This document shows, piece by piece, positions 1-10,743 of a DNA stretch of 64,000 nucleotides. Every line of letters begins with the position of its first letter. Positions within the stretch are counted from its first letter, which is position 1. The DNA comes from Chalara sp. BL73 (Eukaryota > Ascomycota > Leotiomycetes > Helotiales): contig CAKJVC010000068.1 of assembly GCA_918026815.1 (NCBI GenBank), forward strand, positions 1,922,001 to 1,986,000. Direction: 5' to 3'. The notes under the pieces were generated by a model. The model had not been told where the DNA came from. It searched no databases and worked only from the letters and a program-made list of their open reading frames with translations. A program made the position numbers and the translations under genes.

Positions 1-1332
1 GAGCTCCTGTTGTATCTTCTCCAGCTAGTTCAGGCACTTAAGTTTGAGCAAATATCGCCTTTGGAGGATGGTACTCACGATTCTTCGCTTGCCCAATTCC
101 TTATTTCGCGAGCGACACACAACTTTATGTTGGGAAATTATTTCCATTGGTATCTTATGGTAGAGTGTGACGATAGGAGTGCGGATCAGGGACCAGAATA
201 TCGTAAGCTGTTTGCCAAAGTGGAGTATGACTTCATGACGGAGTTAGTGAAGCTTCCTGATGGACCAGCTACGCGCAAAACTTTACTGAGGCAAGCCGAG
301 CTTATTGCCGTTTTATCAAAAATATCTGGAGATGTCAAGCTATTGCGGGATGGCATCCCCAAGAAAGTAGAGAAAGTTAAGCAATTTTTTGCTGATCCCA
401 AGAACGAAGTACTTATTATCGACCCTCCATTACCACTTCCCTTGGATCCTTCGGTTATGATCACTGGTGTTGAGCCTACAGAAACCAACGTATTTAAATC
501 ATCGTTGAGTCCGATGATGATAACATTCAAGACGACCACTAAGCAGAAGTATAAGATTATCTTCAAGACTGGTGATGATCTACGGCAAGATCAGCTCGTG
601 ATCCAAATCATTACACTGATGGACCAATTACTACAGAAAGAGAATCTGGACTTGAAGCTTTCACCATATAAGATCCTTGCCACAAGTACGAGTGCTGGTG
701 CGGCTCAGTTTGTACCCTCGATGAGTTTAGAAAGCATGAAAATCAAATTCAAAGGGACTAATCCAGTCATGAACTATCTCAGAAACAACAATCCCGATGA
801 CAGAGCACCCTTAGGCGTGAGAAAGGAAGTACTCGATGTTTACATCAAATCTTGTGCAGGATATTGTGTCATCACTTATCTGCTCGGTGTGGGAGATCGT
901 CATCTAGATAATCTGCTCCTATCCCCGGATGGCCACTTCTTCCACATTGATTTTGGATATATGCTTGGCAGAGATCCCAAGCCGTTCGCTCCTGCGATGA
1001 AGCTCTCCCCAGAAATGGTTCTAGGCATGGGGGGTTTCGAATCAGAAGGATATCGCCAATTCAAGCAGTATTGCTATACAACTTACACCACGCTCCGCAA
1101 ATCTTCCAATCTTATACTGAACTTGTTCAGTCTGATGGTTGACGCGAACATTCCTGATATTAAGCTAGAGCCAGATAAGGTCGTCCTAAAGGTCAAGGAG
1201 AGATTCTACTTAGAGCTGAGTGAAGAGGATGCTATCCGGCATTTTGAGAGGTTGATTGAGGACAGCACGAACGCTATCTTCCCTCTTGTGATCGACAAAG
1301 TTCACGGGCTAGTGCAGCATTTCAGGGCGTAA
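1..1332 (+). CDS. VPS34: Phosphatidylinositol 3-kinase Vps34, C-terminal part (5' end outside window)
   Basis: The frame is open from base 1 to the stop at 1330-1332, so this is the last ~443 codons of a class III PI 3-kinase. Visible parts are the end of the helical PIK accessory domain (LLLYLLQLVQALKFE at the start) and the whole kinase domain: GDDLRQDQL, the catalytic loop GVGDRHLDNLL with the DRHxxN triad, and the activation loop DFGYMLGRDPKPF. The short hydrophilic C-terminal helix (VHGLVQHFRA) is typical of Vps34, where it regulates membrane engagement. The family phosphorylates phosphatidylinositol to PI3P on endosomes and autophagosomes, together with Vps15 and Vps30/Beclin. No intron is seen in this part. 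The C2 domain and start codon lie outside the window. Confidence 0.97.
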   Translation, partial: ELLLYLLQLVQALKFEQISPLEDGTHDSSLAQFLISRATHNFMLGNYFHWYLMVECDDRSADQGPEYRKLFAKVEYDFMTELVKLPDGPATRKTLLRQAELIAVLSKISGDVKLLRDGIPKKVEKVKQFFADPKNEVLIIDPPLPLPLDPSVMITGVEPTETNVFKSSLSPMMITFKTTTKQKYKIIFKTGDDLRQDQLVIQIITLMDQLLQKENLDLKLSPYKILATSTSAGAAQFVPSMSLESMKIKFKGTNPVMNYLRNNNPDDRAPLGVRKEVLDVYIKSCAGYCVITYLLGVGDRHLDNLLLSPDGHFFHIDFGYMLGRDPKPFAPAMKLSPEMVLGMGGFESEGYRQFKQYCYTTYTTLRKSSNLILNLFSLMVDANIPDIKLEPDKVVLKVKERFYLELSEEDAIRHFERLIEDSTNAIFPLVIDKVHGLVQHFRA

Positions 1333-1906
1333 GCATTTCGGGTCTGGAGTTCAAGGATAAGGGACTTGCCAGGACTTAGCGACTGGCGTCTGGAGTGATG
1401 GGTATTTTGTCTGATGAAGTGCATCAAATACATATATTTTACAGGAGCTTTCCTGCCGTTTGTCATCATTCCACATCGTAATTTCAAGTGAAATATCGTA
1501 ATAGTCCTTTGAAATATTACAAAAACATACCTTAGTCCTTTCCCGTGTTTAAGATTAGTCTCTTGCCTAGAATGCTGACTCCAGCGATCCAATGGATATA
1601 TACCAAGTCGGTGAACCGAGACGCTATTACTCCGTTACAATCAACCATTGAATGTTACAAAACGAGGTCGGATGAATCTATCGAAAGCATAGCTCCTGTT
1701 CATAATGCTGTTCAAGTCAACAACTAATAGCCGAGAACGTGCTCCATGGCTAACCAAAGAGGTAACTATTTCCGTCATTTTTTGGTAGGCAATTTGGAAT
1801 CGGATCTTTTGATGGATTCTAAGAGAGTCGTCAAGTTTACGGGATGTAATTGTGAAATTTTAATCCTTTGGCTACCATTGATATCTAACTGCTCGAGCAG
1901 GAACTT
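1333..1906. other. Intergenic, VPS34 3' flank
   Basis: No supportable gene. It contains the 3' flank of VPS34 and AT-rich sequence up to the 3' end of the reductase remnant on the other strand. Short open frames here lack coding character. Confidence 0.6.
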
Positions 1907-2860
1907 TCAACTGACTCCTACAAGAGGATGTTTGATGACAACTTTTTCGAAACTGATTTTACCCTCCGCGCTAAGTTTCATTGTCTCTAATCCTTCCTGT
2001 AATCCTTGGACTGTCCTGACATTGGGCAACACGAATTGCTGATTATAATTTTGTATGACCCAGGCCATGACCCCGCGTTGCATTCGAGTCCACCTTTCGA
2101 TGTCATCGGTCAGAAAAGGGGAAAAATTTCCAGGAGGAACTCTTGCAGCAAAACACATTTTCCATCTCCTATCGCTCAACACAGGTACAACGCATGATAA
2201 TTTGAGCTTATCGCTTTGGCCAACACAACGAAGAGCTGTTGCCGGGGAGCTTTTCTGGAACTCGTCCCCCTGAGCCGTTGATCCAGAACCAACCGCGTCA
2301 AATATATGAAGCACCCGCTTCCCGCTGTCACGAATAGACTTTTGGATCTTGTCAACGACATTAGCGTCTTTGTAGTCAAAACATATATCGGCTCCAAGGT
2401 CCTTCAGTGTGCTATGGTTCTTTTCGCTGGCAGTCACAATGATTGGACTTAATCCAGCAGCCTTAGCCAATTGTACAGCACATACTCCGACTGAACCCGA
2501 AGCACCCCAGATCAGAATACCTTCAGCATTCGCTCCTTCGATTCCAGCAGCGGGAAAGCCAATGCCAAGTACATTGAAGAGTGCATCTGCAGCCGCACCT
2601 GTCACTACTGGCAATGCGGCAGCATCGCTCATTCCCATCCTCTCCGTCGGCACAATGTGCCAGGCACTGCCTTCAGCTATTGCAAAGTCTTGATGAGCAC
2701 CTTTATAGAGAGGTCGAGCGGGGCCAGCTGGATTGTGGCCGAATATCTTTTGGCGAGGTTTGAAAGGGGAATCGGTACCAACAGCAATCACTTCACCGGA
2801 AGCACGAAGAGCTGAGCAAGATCGCAGAACCGTATTACACGTACGACAAGAAGATTTCAT
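1907..2860 (-). pseudogene. Medium-chain reductase (zinc-type ADH/ToxD-like), N-terminally truncated
   Basis: This 317-codon frame matches medium-chain dehydrogenase/reductases of the fungal enoyl-reductase (ToxD/LovC-like) type. From the N-terminus it shows GEVIAVGTD followed by a charged stretch and KIFG, then the substrate-side segment DAAALPVVTGAAADALF, the nucleotide-binding Rossmann motif IWGASGSVGVCAVQLAKAAG, then GADICFDYKD and the C-terminal tail. Intact members have about 350-370 residues. The GroES-like first ~50-70 residues are missing. The first ~15 codons of the frame (MKSSCRTC...) are antisense to another gene fragment on the plus strand and do not look like this family, so the ATG at 2860 is probably accidental. 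I infer a gene broken by a rearrangement near 2812. A missed upstream exon is possible but is not visible in the next 300 bases. Confidence 0.7.
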
Positions 2861-3174
2861 TTAACAAAGGGGATGAGCGTGCTTTGGACATTGCTCTACG
2901 ATCGTATGGCACGTATTGGCAGGTAAGAGCATTGTTAATTTGACGTTTTTAGCTCACCAACTCGTCCGCGTCTATAAGATGTTTCTACTACTAATGCATG
3001 GATTTTTTGTCTTAGGCCAACGACATCCTTCGTGTTTCAGTTTCCGGAAAGGCGCTGGAGAAGTTCCAACTCGCAAATATAGAACCTCAACTTACCGATA
3101 ATAAAGGGATGCATACGATCCATGTGGGTGGGAGAGGTCAAGATAGCTCATACATACTTGTTCCCCATGTATAA
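2812..3174 (+). pseudogene. Orphan C-terminal fragment of an unrecognised protein (two exons)
   Basis: A frame open from about 2764 becomes protein-like after ~2812 (EELSKIAEPYYTYDKK...). It ends at a strong donor (cag|gtaagag, 2922/2923). An acceptor (gtcttag, to 3015) rejoins the frame in phase 0 and runs to a stop at 3172-3174 (...SSYILVPHV). The two exons give about 90 residues that read as the C-terminus of a longer protein, but I do not recognise the family. There is no start codon and no room for an N-terminus, because the sequence meets the truncated reductase tail to tail of its missing part. I infer a remnant left by a deletion or rearrangement. It could be misread noncoding DNA, although the correct splice phase argues for a real exon pair. 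Confidence 0.45.
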
Positions 3175-3908
3175 CTTCCTCATCATTTAATTTGGTTAAA
3201 GGTAAACTAGATAGCTCCTCTTTTCATTCGCATGGTGCCAATCACTTTACAACCAAATTTAACATTTTCGCGGAGATCATATCCTTCTATTAAACCCTTC
3301 TCTAACCAGATTATCGAGGCTATGCAGGGTTGGCGTTATGAGATTTGAGGAGAAAAGGAGATACTACTGCAGAATAAGCCTGATAAAATAACCCTCGACG
3401 TGTGTTTCGGGCCTGCAATATTCGACATATAATGACAGTATATATCATTATCTGAGATTTAAGATAGTATAAGAAGATTGTACTATAAATTCATCTCGGC
3501 AGGTAGAGACGCGACGAATGTAAATTCAGTCATCAAGTAAACTAGGACAGAGCAGAAGTCAAAATCACCAGCAACCTGAACAAAGTGCTCTAGTCAAACC
3601 TCGATATATCGAAGGCTAGCATACTGAGACAACATTTCAATATATATAAAGGTTCCTGACAAAAGAATTTCATGTAGATAGTAACACACAAAGTGATACA
3701 TATCCACAATACGTGTATGTGTGAAGTTTGTATGATCGATTTTACTCATTAGTTCAACACTTGTTAATCGTATTTTTTGATGGACTTTATGTCGAAACTT
3801 AATAAGTTTCTCGAAAATACATTTTGGATATACGCATCTACAGTATGTAAAATTTAAATCTTCACAGTAATAACTTGGCACATCTTAAATTTCAGGAATC
3901 TTAAATGC
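3175..3908. other. AT-rich intergenic region
   Basis: No gene is supported. The sequence is strongly AT-rich with many stops in every frame. Confidence 0.6.
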
Positions 3909-4411
3909 CAAAATGGCAGTGTGAGAAATGATTTGATTACTTGATTACTGAGCCTGGTAATCAAAATCAAATCAACCCTATTTACTGGTAATCAAAATCA
4001 AATCAAATCAAATCAGAGTAATCATTGATTACTTTGATTACTTTGATTACTGACTAGTTAGGAAAGCGGTCAGCTGAATCAAGAAAGCGGTGATAGATTT
4101 TGCCGGATATAATTTTTTGAAAGTTCTACAACTGTTACAGCAGCTACGTAACAAGCTTGCTAAGCTTTTTCGAGAAGCTTACTATGTAGATAGTTTTTTG
4201 TTTTTCGAGCTTTTTTTTTGTTAGCTTTAGATTTTTGTATCGTACTATAATATAAAAAAGTTTGATTACTGACTTGATTACTTTGATTACTTTAATTTTA
4301 GTAATCAAATCAAATCAAAGCTAGCGGTAATCAAAATCAAATCAAATCAGAGCTGATTACTTTGATTAGTAATTGATTCGTTGATTACTTTTTTGTCACA
4401 CTGCAAAATGG
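3909..4411. mobile_element. Non-autonomous hAT-type transposon (MITE-like) with 8-bp target duplication
   Basis: The element spans 3917-4403 (487 bp). It starts CAGTGTGAGAAA and ends with the complement of CAGTGTGACAAA, a perfect 8-bp terminal inverted repeat with partial extension. Both ends are flanked by the same 8-bp word CAAAATGG (3909-3916 and 4404-4411), which fits an 8-bp target site duplication. Each half is packed with the subterminal motif TGATTAC and its complement GTAATCA, in mixed orientation. The ~200-bp centre has no coding potential. An 8-bp duplication and a CAG... terminus are hallmarks of the hAT superfamily, so a related autonomous hAT elsewhere in the genome probably mobilised it. 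Confidence 0.85.
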
Positions 4412-4811
4412 ACATCCGGGAAATGTGATACATGTTTCTGATACGCGAGAAAAGAGAGGAAATAGGGAGGGTTTTGATGTAAAGCTTTGAAGACTGTAAA
4501 AATATGATAACATCATTTCTCCTCCCTTCTGTTATGCAAGGATATCCTGTGACGGGCCTCAATCTTTTGAGTGTGGACTTGGTGTATGGAAATATAGACC
4601 AATGTCTCGTGTTCAAAAGCAATTCCTACATTGTGCGTTTTATAACTTCAAATTATTCATGATCAATGATCTTGAGGCTTTCACAACACACGAACTATTT
4701 GAGATGGTTGAGAATAGGTGGCAAAAAGAAATGGGTATCTTTATTTGGAAGCCCCAACGCCTAGTGTATCGAATCACTCAGATACAGAAATTATGCCCCG
4801 TCCCTTCATCA
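4412..4811. other. Intergenic, PRP38 3' flank
   Basis: It holds the 3' flank of PRP38. Two open frames here (4347-4622 minus, 4602-4997 plus) run into the transposon or the antisense of PRP38 and are not taken as genes. Confidence 0.5.
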
Positions 4812-5558
4812 TCAGGTCTCATCATCCACATCCATGCCATTCGGTGTAGCCCTCCCACTTTCCGAACTAGACCTTTCGCTACCCTGACCATGACCATTAC
4901 CAATTTCATTCCCGTTCCCCTCTACTTCTTCTGGGTCACTCTCCAAAAGATCATCAATGTCCCCCAACGGACTAACCCTCGGCTCCAGCTGATCTAGGTC
5001 CTCCAGCATCGTCCTCGTTTGCATCTTGTACAGCGTCGTCGAGCACATCCGATCCTTCGTCAAGAGCCCATCCACAAACTCGTCCACATATGTCAATGCC
5101 GTCCCGCCAAACCTCGTCTTCCTCCTCAACTTTCGATAATCGCTAAGCAGCGGCTCTAGCAGCTCGTACACCTCCTTCGGCATATACGTCAGCCTGATGT
5201 AAAAAGCCGCCAGCGCCCTCAAATACTTGAACTTCTCGCCTCCGTAGCTCAAGTATAACCGTATGATCTCGTCGGTGGGACCGAGCTGTAGGAGCTTGAA
5301 GGCGAGACAGAGGAACTTGGAAGGCTGCTGGGCATCCCCATATGTGCCGGCGATAAATGTCACGTCCTCAACACAGCGAGTGACAATGTCGGCCTCATTG
5401 ACTCCAAAGCAGTACGCCTTCCAGTAATAGCAGTCGATGATGCGCTCCCGGACTGGCTTCTCCATTATAGTGGCGGGGTTCTGGCCGTTGCGAGCCAGGG
5501 GCCCGCCCGAGCCTCGCTCGTCGAGGAAGCGCTTCTCATCTGCGCGGTGGTTTGCCAT
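4812..5558 (-). CDS. PRP38: Pre-mRNA-splicing factor Prp38
   Basis: A single exon of 248 codons. The start is the ATG at 5558 (MANHRADEKRFLDER), not the upstream in-frame ATG at 5615, because the family begins near this point. The Prp38 domain fills most of the protein: PVRERIIDCYYWKAYCFGV, FLCLAFKLLQLGPTDEII, YLRALAAFYIRLT, YEXLEPLLSDYRKLR and VDEFVDGLL. The C-terminus is an acidic, Ser- and Gly-rich tail. Prp38 is a component of the U4/U6.U5 tri-snRNP needed for spliceosome activation in the nucleus. The tail lacks the long RS repeats of animal PRPF38 proteins, as is usual in ascomycetes. Confidence 0.95.
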   Translation of the reverse strand: MANHRADEKRFLDERGSGGPLARNGQNPATIMEKPVRERIIDCYYWKAYCFGVNEADIVTRCVEDVTFIAGTYGDAQQPSKFLCLAFKLLQLGPTDEIIRLYLSYGGEKFKYLRALAAFYIRLTYMPKEVYELLEPLLSDYRKLRRKTRFGGTALTYVDEFVDGLLTKDRMCSTTLYKMQTRTMLEDLDQLEPRVSPLGDIDDLLESDPEEVEGNGNEIGNGHGQGSERSSSESGRATPNGMDVDDET

Positions 5559-6010
5559 TGCTTTGGTTTTTGGAATTGCAATGCAACAAGGATGGTAGGC
5601 GTCACGAATCTTCAAACTTTTTACGAGGCTGCCGAATCATGCTCCACAAGGCTGTACAGTATGTAGCTGGAGTCGCAACTTTGCAATAACGGTGCCTAAG
5701 GCCTCCCAGTCTTTTGCTATTTCTCCACTTTTAAACACAACTTATAAAATCAATATATTTTTATTCACAATCTAATAGTTAGCAGAAAACAGCAGCTTTT
5801 AGTGCCGTTTTTAAGTATTAGCTAACCAGCATTGTAATAATCCCACACCTTATAGCAATAGCGAGGCTCTGCACAGCTTGAACACCCCATCTAATACACT
5901 GTATAGGTTTAATTGTTCCTAGTAATGATCAGTTGCTGGAATCCAGATCCCCGACTACTTGATTACGTTGCAAACGGTTGCTTAGAATGCGACACCAAAA
6001 TAAATTAATA
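5559..6010. other. Intergenic, PRP38 promoter side and DUF3176 gene 3' flank
   Basis: It holds the upstream region of PRP38 and the 3' flank of the next gene. It is AT-rich, with no further feature recognised. Confidence 0.5.
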
Positions 6011-8416
6011 CTATCCACTGCCATCACCCGATACAAACGTTGCTGTCCCATCATTATCATTCTCTACCAGTCTAGCCCTTGTAACCCTCGCAACCTCAAA
6101 AATGTCATCCCTCGACTGCCGCGCAGTTGTGGATCGCCGTATTGTATCATCTACGGAGCAGAATAGCACAGCCAGGCTTGAAGACTTCCAATTCTGTTTT
6201 GCCGTTCCTGAGCTGGCATGAACGATTATTAGCACCACAAGAAAAAGCAGCGTCAAGGCCATTGTGGAAGCCAAGAATGAAAGCCATGCCCAGTTCACGC
6301 GTATGCATGTTGCACTAACGTGGACCTGACCAGTCCCCGGGTCAGAACCTGCGGCACGGATTCTCGCGGTAATAGTGTCAGCAAAATCACTCATAAACTT
6401 ATCGGTCGTATTGAAGCTAGCATCACCAAGACGCCAGAGCTTCGTTGAAGTCAAAGTTCCTTCCGGCACACCCTCAAACCTAATAACACCGTCCGGGTAG
6501 ATGGCAGTCGGGAAGGAAACAACCTGTATATTCTGCATCTGCCGTATCGCCTCGGCACCGATCGCGCTGGGTGACCTCATTCCATAGGTCCAAACGCACT
6601 GTTCCGGATAGAAAACGGGAGGAAATTGGGATTCATGCGTAGAGTTTATAGGTACTGTATTATCGACGTTCTCCGCTGCAACTTTGACTAAACCTGGACC
6701 AGGTTTACTGTGGGCTTCGCAGTCTATCCACCCCGTGCCGTTTGGAATTGAAGATGTAACGAGCTGGTATGATCCATCAGTGACATTGCCAACGAAGACT
6801 GGCATGAGAGTTCTCTTGATCTCCAGCTCGCGTAGTGTCCCATTCACCATGAATGAGCTGTAGGTCCGCACGCATGGAGAAATCGTGCACAATACAGCAG
6901 ACGGCGATATGGCTACTGATTCATTGAAATAGTAGAATGGTCCGAGGTTCAATGTCAGAAGGCTGAACACATTCCGCGCCTGATCTAAAAGTTTACCCCG
7001 CTTGTACGCCAGAGCATGGAAGTACCGCCAATCGGTACCGTTATTGCCGTCTTCATCATCCGTAAGAGAAGGGAATGCACCGACTGATATGTTGGTAGCT
7101 ATAGCAGCCTGAGGATCTTGTGGTAAGGTGAAGATATCTTTTCCTGGTGGTGTGTCAGGCAATTTGATGATGAGAGTTGTTATGTCATCACAAGTGTGGC
7201 ACATTGCTAGAGTAGAGAAGAGATCGAAAGTGCAGTTGCCAGTCTCACACGTTGTCTCCACAAGCGACGCGGCCGCATTAGCGTTGGCTGCAACTTGGTG
7301 TTCCTCACGGTACACCCCATAGTCCGCCCGTGGTGGATTGTTGAGGCCAGTATTAATGGCAACGGCCATACGTAGATCGATGGCGCCACCTAGAACGTTA
7401 GTGTTGTCGAGTATGTAGGAGTTGGTCCGGGTTATATCTGCTTTGGTGGTCGGATGAATAAAAGAACAGTACTCGAATTGGAGTACCTGCTGGGTGAAAG
7501 GGTCAAGGATGAAGACCAATAGAGTGAGCAGTGCTGCAGATTTGGCGAAGTAAATGGCGAGGTTACTATAAATCTAGTAAGTAAATCATTAAGTAAGCCC
7601 GGATACCCTGGCTAGTAAACTAAAAGCATGCTTAGGTATTGCATTCCCTCTGATTCCAACTCACTGCTCTGGAGGCAATTCTGCGTGGATTAGGGCGTTA
7701 CCTACTGACTTCTAGGCAGAACCCAAGTCACGAATCGAAGCCATGCCTGTTTAGTCTCCTCGCTCTTTCGTCCCTCCTTTTCCACCTTGAACAAAAACTG
7801 AAATGACCCCCAGGGCCCTCTACTAGCCGAATCGAAATCCTCCATATCCATAAGCACCCGGTCCCTAACCATGAAGAACTGCCACTTCAATTGGCTAAGA
7901 CCTGCATCACTGCCATTAGTCCTTTTTCTATCCATTCCCTAAAGTGAATTAAAGCCAGCTAGCTGACTTACCCTCCGACAACACTAGCGCCAACCCTGCC
8001 TTGATCACCAACGTCAATATAGACACCATTGCATTGATGGTGATTCCGAGTGGCCATTCTGGAAGGCGTTTTCCTTGGTAGAGATGCAATAATATGATCA
8101 GGCCAGTGAAGGTGATGCTGGCGAGGACATAGCTTACGATTTCGGGAACCCAAGAGCGGCGCCAAAATCGTTGGGCGGTTCTCAAGAGACTATTTCTTTT
8201 GTCCGGATTTAGAGTTGTAGGCACGGATGCTTCTTTCTCGTTCCGCTCACTATCAACAAGGAGATCCGAAGATGGTAGAGCGTCTTCGGAGGAGCCTTGG
8301 TTGATGTTTGGCGCCGAAGGCATCCTTGGTTGGGAGAGTCTCCTCTCATTGCCTTCATGAATGCTATCCTTCCCTAATCTCGCCCTACTGTGGGTAACAG
8401 CAGCCTGATGGTTCAT
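6011..8416 (-). CDS. DUF3176-family integral membrane protein
   Basis: Three exons on the minus strand. Exon 1 is 8416-7972. The intron 7971-7902 is clear (gtaagt...gcag, phase 1, joining LVLSEG to LSQLKW). The second intron is ambiguous: donor at 7731 with acceptor 7574, or donor at 7705 with acceptor 7566; both keep the frame to the stop at 6011. The product has about 730 residues. Family landmarks are SWVPEIVSYVLASITFTGLI (first membrane helix), the NAMVSILTLVIKAGLALVLSEG helix, SRGPWGSFQFLF, then AKSAALLTLLVFILDPFTQQ and a long, probably lumenal or extracellular, region with several Cys. A last helix (WLSFLASTMALTLLFLVVLI) precedes a short tail. DUF3176 proteins are abundant in Pezizomycotina and have no known function. 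Confidence 0.88.
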
Positions 8417-9531
8417 TATTCAATCGCTTCTCTTGCGTGCGACGGGTTGGTGTGACAACGCGGCAGTGCACAGCAGCCCGTCCTTATTAACTTCTTGTCC
8501 ATGGTTGACGACATTTGCATTTCGAAGCTCAGTCTGATCCAAACCTTCGTGTGGCAGTTAGCCTACATGGGCAGCTGCATGAGCTGAACCTTCGTGTGGT
8601 TGATATACAACAGTTGTTGGTTAATGGCTGAGCTGAGGCTGGTCTCGACTGCGTCCACCATAGTCCACCAAACCACATGTGGCCCGCTCCTAACAAGATG
8701 GGCGACACGTCCGCTTAACGCAACCTATTGGGGATATTCATCGTAGAATGGAAGATGAATTAGATAAATCCCAATTATTGTTCTGCAATTAAAGTAAGTA
8801 ACCTTCTTGTCTTAGATCTATGATTACTAGATTCAATTAAACGACCGACCAAAGGTGTCCAACACTCTTAATAAGTAACGAATTTCTCGTGACAATGTCG
8901 CTAAGATTCCGCGAGAGAGTGCTCCATCCCGTAATTCTAGATTCCTTAGCTTAGTATCCTTACATAGATACACCCATATAGACCTTTCGCGCGATGGGAT
9001 TTGTGATCGTGACAGTTTAATACGGTCGAGAAAATAATGTTAATTTGTAATTTACAAACTAAATTAAAGATTAATTAGTAGTTTTATTTGCAACTGGAGT
9101 AGTTGCAAAAGTATAATTATTAAAATCGCGATATTTCCATATGTCGTTTTCGGTTACATGAGGAAAGATAGTAGTGAACTGGAATATTATTTATTTCACG
9201 TAGAAAAGTCTCATCCCATGAATATTACCAGATTCAAGTCACGCAGACGAGAGGTTTCTAATAACATTGAAATGGGTGAGAAGGATCGTGCTCAAAGGAG
9301 GATTATGACACATTAGGAAACGCTTGCTTTTGGAAAAAAGATCCGCCAAATGTAATAGCGTAAAAGCTGTGCACTAATTTATAACGAACCATAACTTTCT
9401 ATGTATCGTCAACGACGCGAAAATATTTCGCTGTCTCAACCAAGAGTAGAAGCGTGTGACTTTAGTGTATGATGCATTCCTGATCTAACGCCGGGGCGTA
9501 ATGGACACCGTTAAACTAATGCTAACACACC
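8417..9531. other. Intergenic region, no gene seen
   Basis: About 1.1 kb, AT-rich in the second half. It contains the upstream region of the DUF3176 gene and the 3' flank of the phosphorylase-like gene. No other feature was recognised. Confidence 0.5.
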
Positions 9532-10743
9532 CTAACTTGTATCCATAATATCACTCCACATCAGGTGCTCCCTAGGGATCGTTAGACACCTTCTTAAGAA
9601 GATTTTAAGAACCGATCGTATCGCCTGAATAATAATATCCCTCTTTCTAAGTTCCTTGTCATCCATCACCAGAGGAGGACCTTTATGAGTAATGATGTTT
9701 TCCGCCACAACGGCTAGGTAGCCAAAAGTTGTATCACCCTCGAAAGCCGCGAGTGCCGCCTCACCAATATCTGAGTCTGCCCAATGATATGACGAATGGT
9801 TTTCAACCCAGGCTGTCGTAGCATGTAGCGCCGAAGGTAGATGATGATGAACACCGTACCGCATGAGTATATGGAGATTTTCCAGTAGCGGATCGTTCTC
9901 AAGCCTGGCCATATACAAAGCAAGCTGAATTGGGTCTTTCCAGCTTAGCAAATGTCCCCTAATATTGCTGCAGTTGCCCGTAGCTAGCACAGCGTTCGGT
10001 TCATGATCCTCGCACAAGGATCTAACAAATCCGAGATAAATTATAGTTTTAACCTTGCAAAGCTTCTGCAGTGCCCGAACCATATCAGCCGCACTGTCGC
10101 CAGATATAGCATGTTTGGAGGCGATGAAAGCGATACGGACTCCGTTTCGTGTGGTGAACCTTTTCCACACAAAAATGTCATTGCAAGAGGTCTCTGAAAA
10201 GTTATCATGCCATTTCTGGGAAGGGAATAAACATTGGGCGTAGCCTAAGATCGCGACATGAAGGGTACCAAGGTCCCTCAGGTTCGACTCCATGAAAGCC
10301 TTTATTTTCTGCTCCAGAGTTGGTAAGACATAGCTCACAGGTATATTATAGTTCGGATCCCGATACTCTTTCCACTGCAACCAATAATACGTGGATAGGG
10401 TATTGGCAATTTCTGTCACCAACATGATTCCAGGGAACACAAAGAGGTGTAAGACGTCGCCATTAACGCGCAAATATAGCCAGTTTGTCCATAAATCGTT
10501 AGACGAACGATCACGTATGGCTTCGACTTTTTCAAAATCAGCCCGAACGATGACTTTGGTCCATAATCGAGATCCCACTAGACTATGGACAGTCCGAGCG
10601 AGATAACTTCTGAGAGACAAGCCCATGATATGCTCGTTGGGTGAGAAAACACACGGAATGCATTGGGCATCGCCAAGTTCATCCTCACTATCCTCACTAT
10701 CCGCACAAACAATTTCTGAGTCAGAAGATGCTGTAGAATTCAT
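9532..10743 (-). CDS. Nucleoside phosphorylase-like (PNP_UDP fold) single-domain protein
   Basis: One uninterrupted frame of 403 codons with an acidic N-terminus (SEDSEDELGD). Residues ~160-370 resemble the PNP/UDP phosphorylase fold: TLHVAILGYAQ at the first strand, NGVRIAFIASKHAISGDSAAD, TIIYLGFVRSL, VLATGNCSNIRGHLLSW, and late in the protein DIGEAALAAF and FGYLAVVAENI, where true enzymes have a GEME-type motif followed by a strand ending in a catalytic Asp. The Met-Glu pair that binds ribose is not conserved (EAAL), so catalytic activity is doubtful. In fungi this fold is common as the N-terminal domain of NLR/STAND proteins; here it stands alone with no NACHT or repeat domain nearby. The family call comes from motif pattern only. 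Confidence 0.5.
   Translation of the reverse strand: MNSTASSDSEIVCADSEDSEDELGDAQCIPCVFSPNEHIMGLSLRSYLARTVHSLVGSRLWTKVIVRADFEKVEAIRDRSSNDLWTNWLYLRVNGDVLHLFVFPGIMLVTEIANTLSTYYWLQWKEYRDPNYNIPVSYVLPTLEQKIKAFMESNLRDLGTLHVAILGYAQCLFPSQKWHDNFSETSCNDIFVWKRFTTRNGVRIAFIASKHAISGDSAADMVRALQKLCKVKTIIYLGFVRSLCEDHEPNAVLATGNCSNIRGHLLSWKDPIQLALYMARLENDPLLENLHILMRYGVHHHLPSALHATTAWVENHSSYHWADSDIGEAALAAFEGDTTFGYLAVVAENIITHKGPPLVMDDKELRKRDIIIQAIRSVLKIFLRRCLTIPREHLMWSDIMDTS

Noticed and set aside
186..566. Minus-strand open frame inside VPS34
   Set aside because: It is antisense to a conserved kinase frame and has no recognisable content.
4347..4997. Open frames around the 3' side of the hAT-like element
   Set aside because: They overlap the transposon end or the antisense of PRP38 and show no coding pattern.
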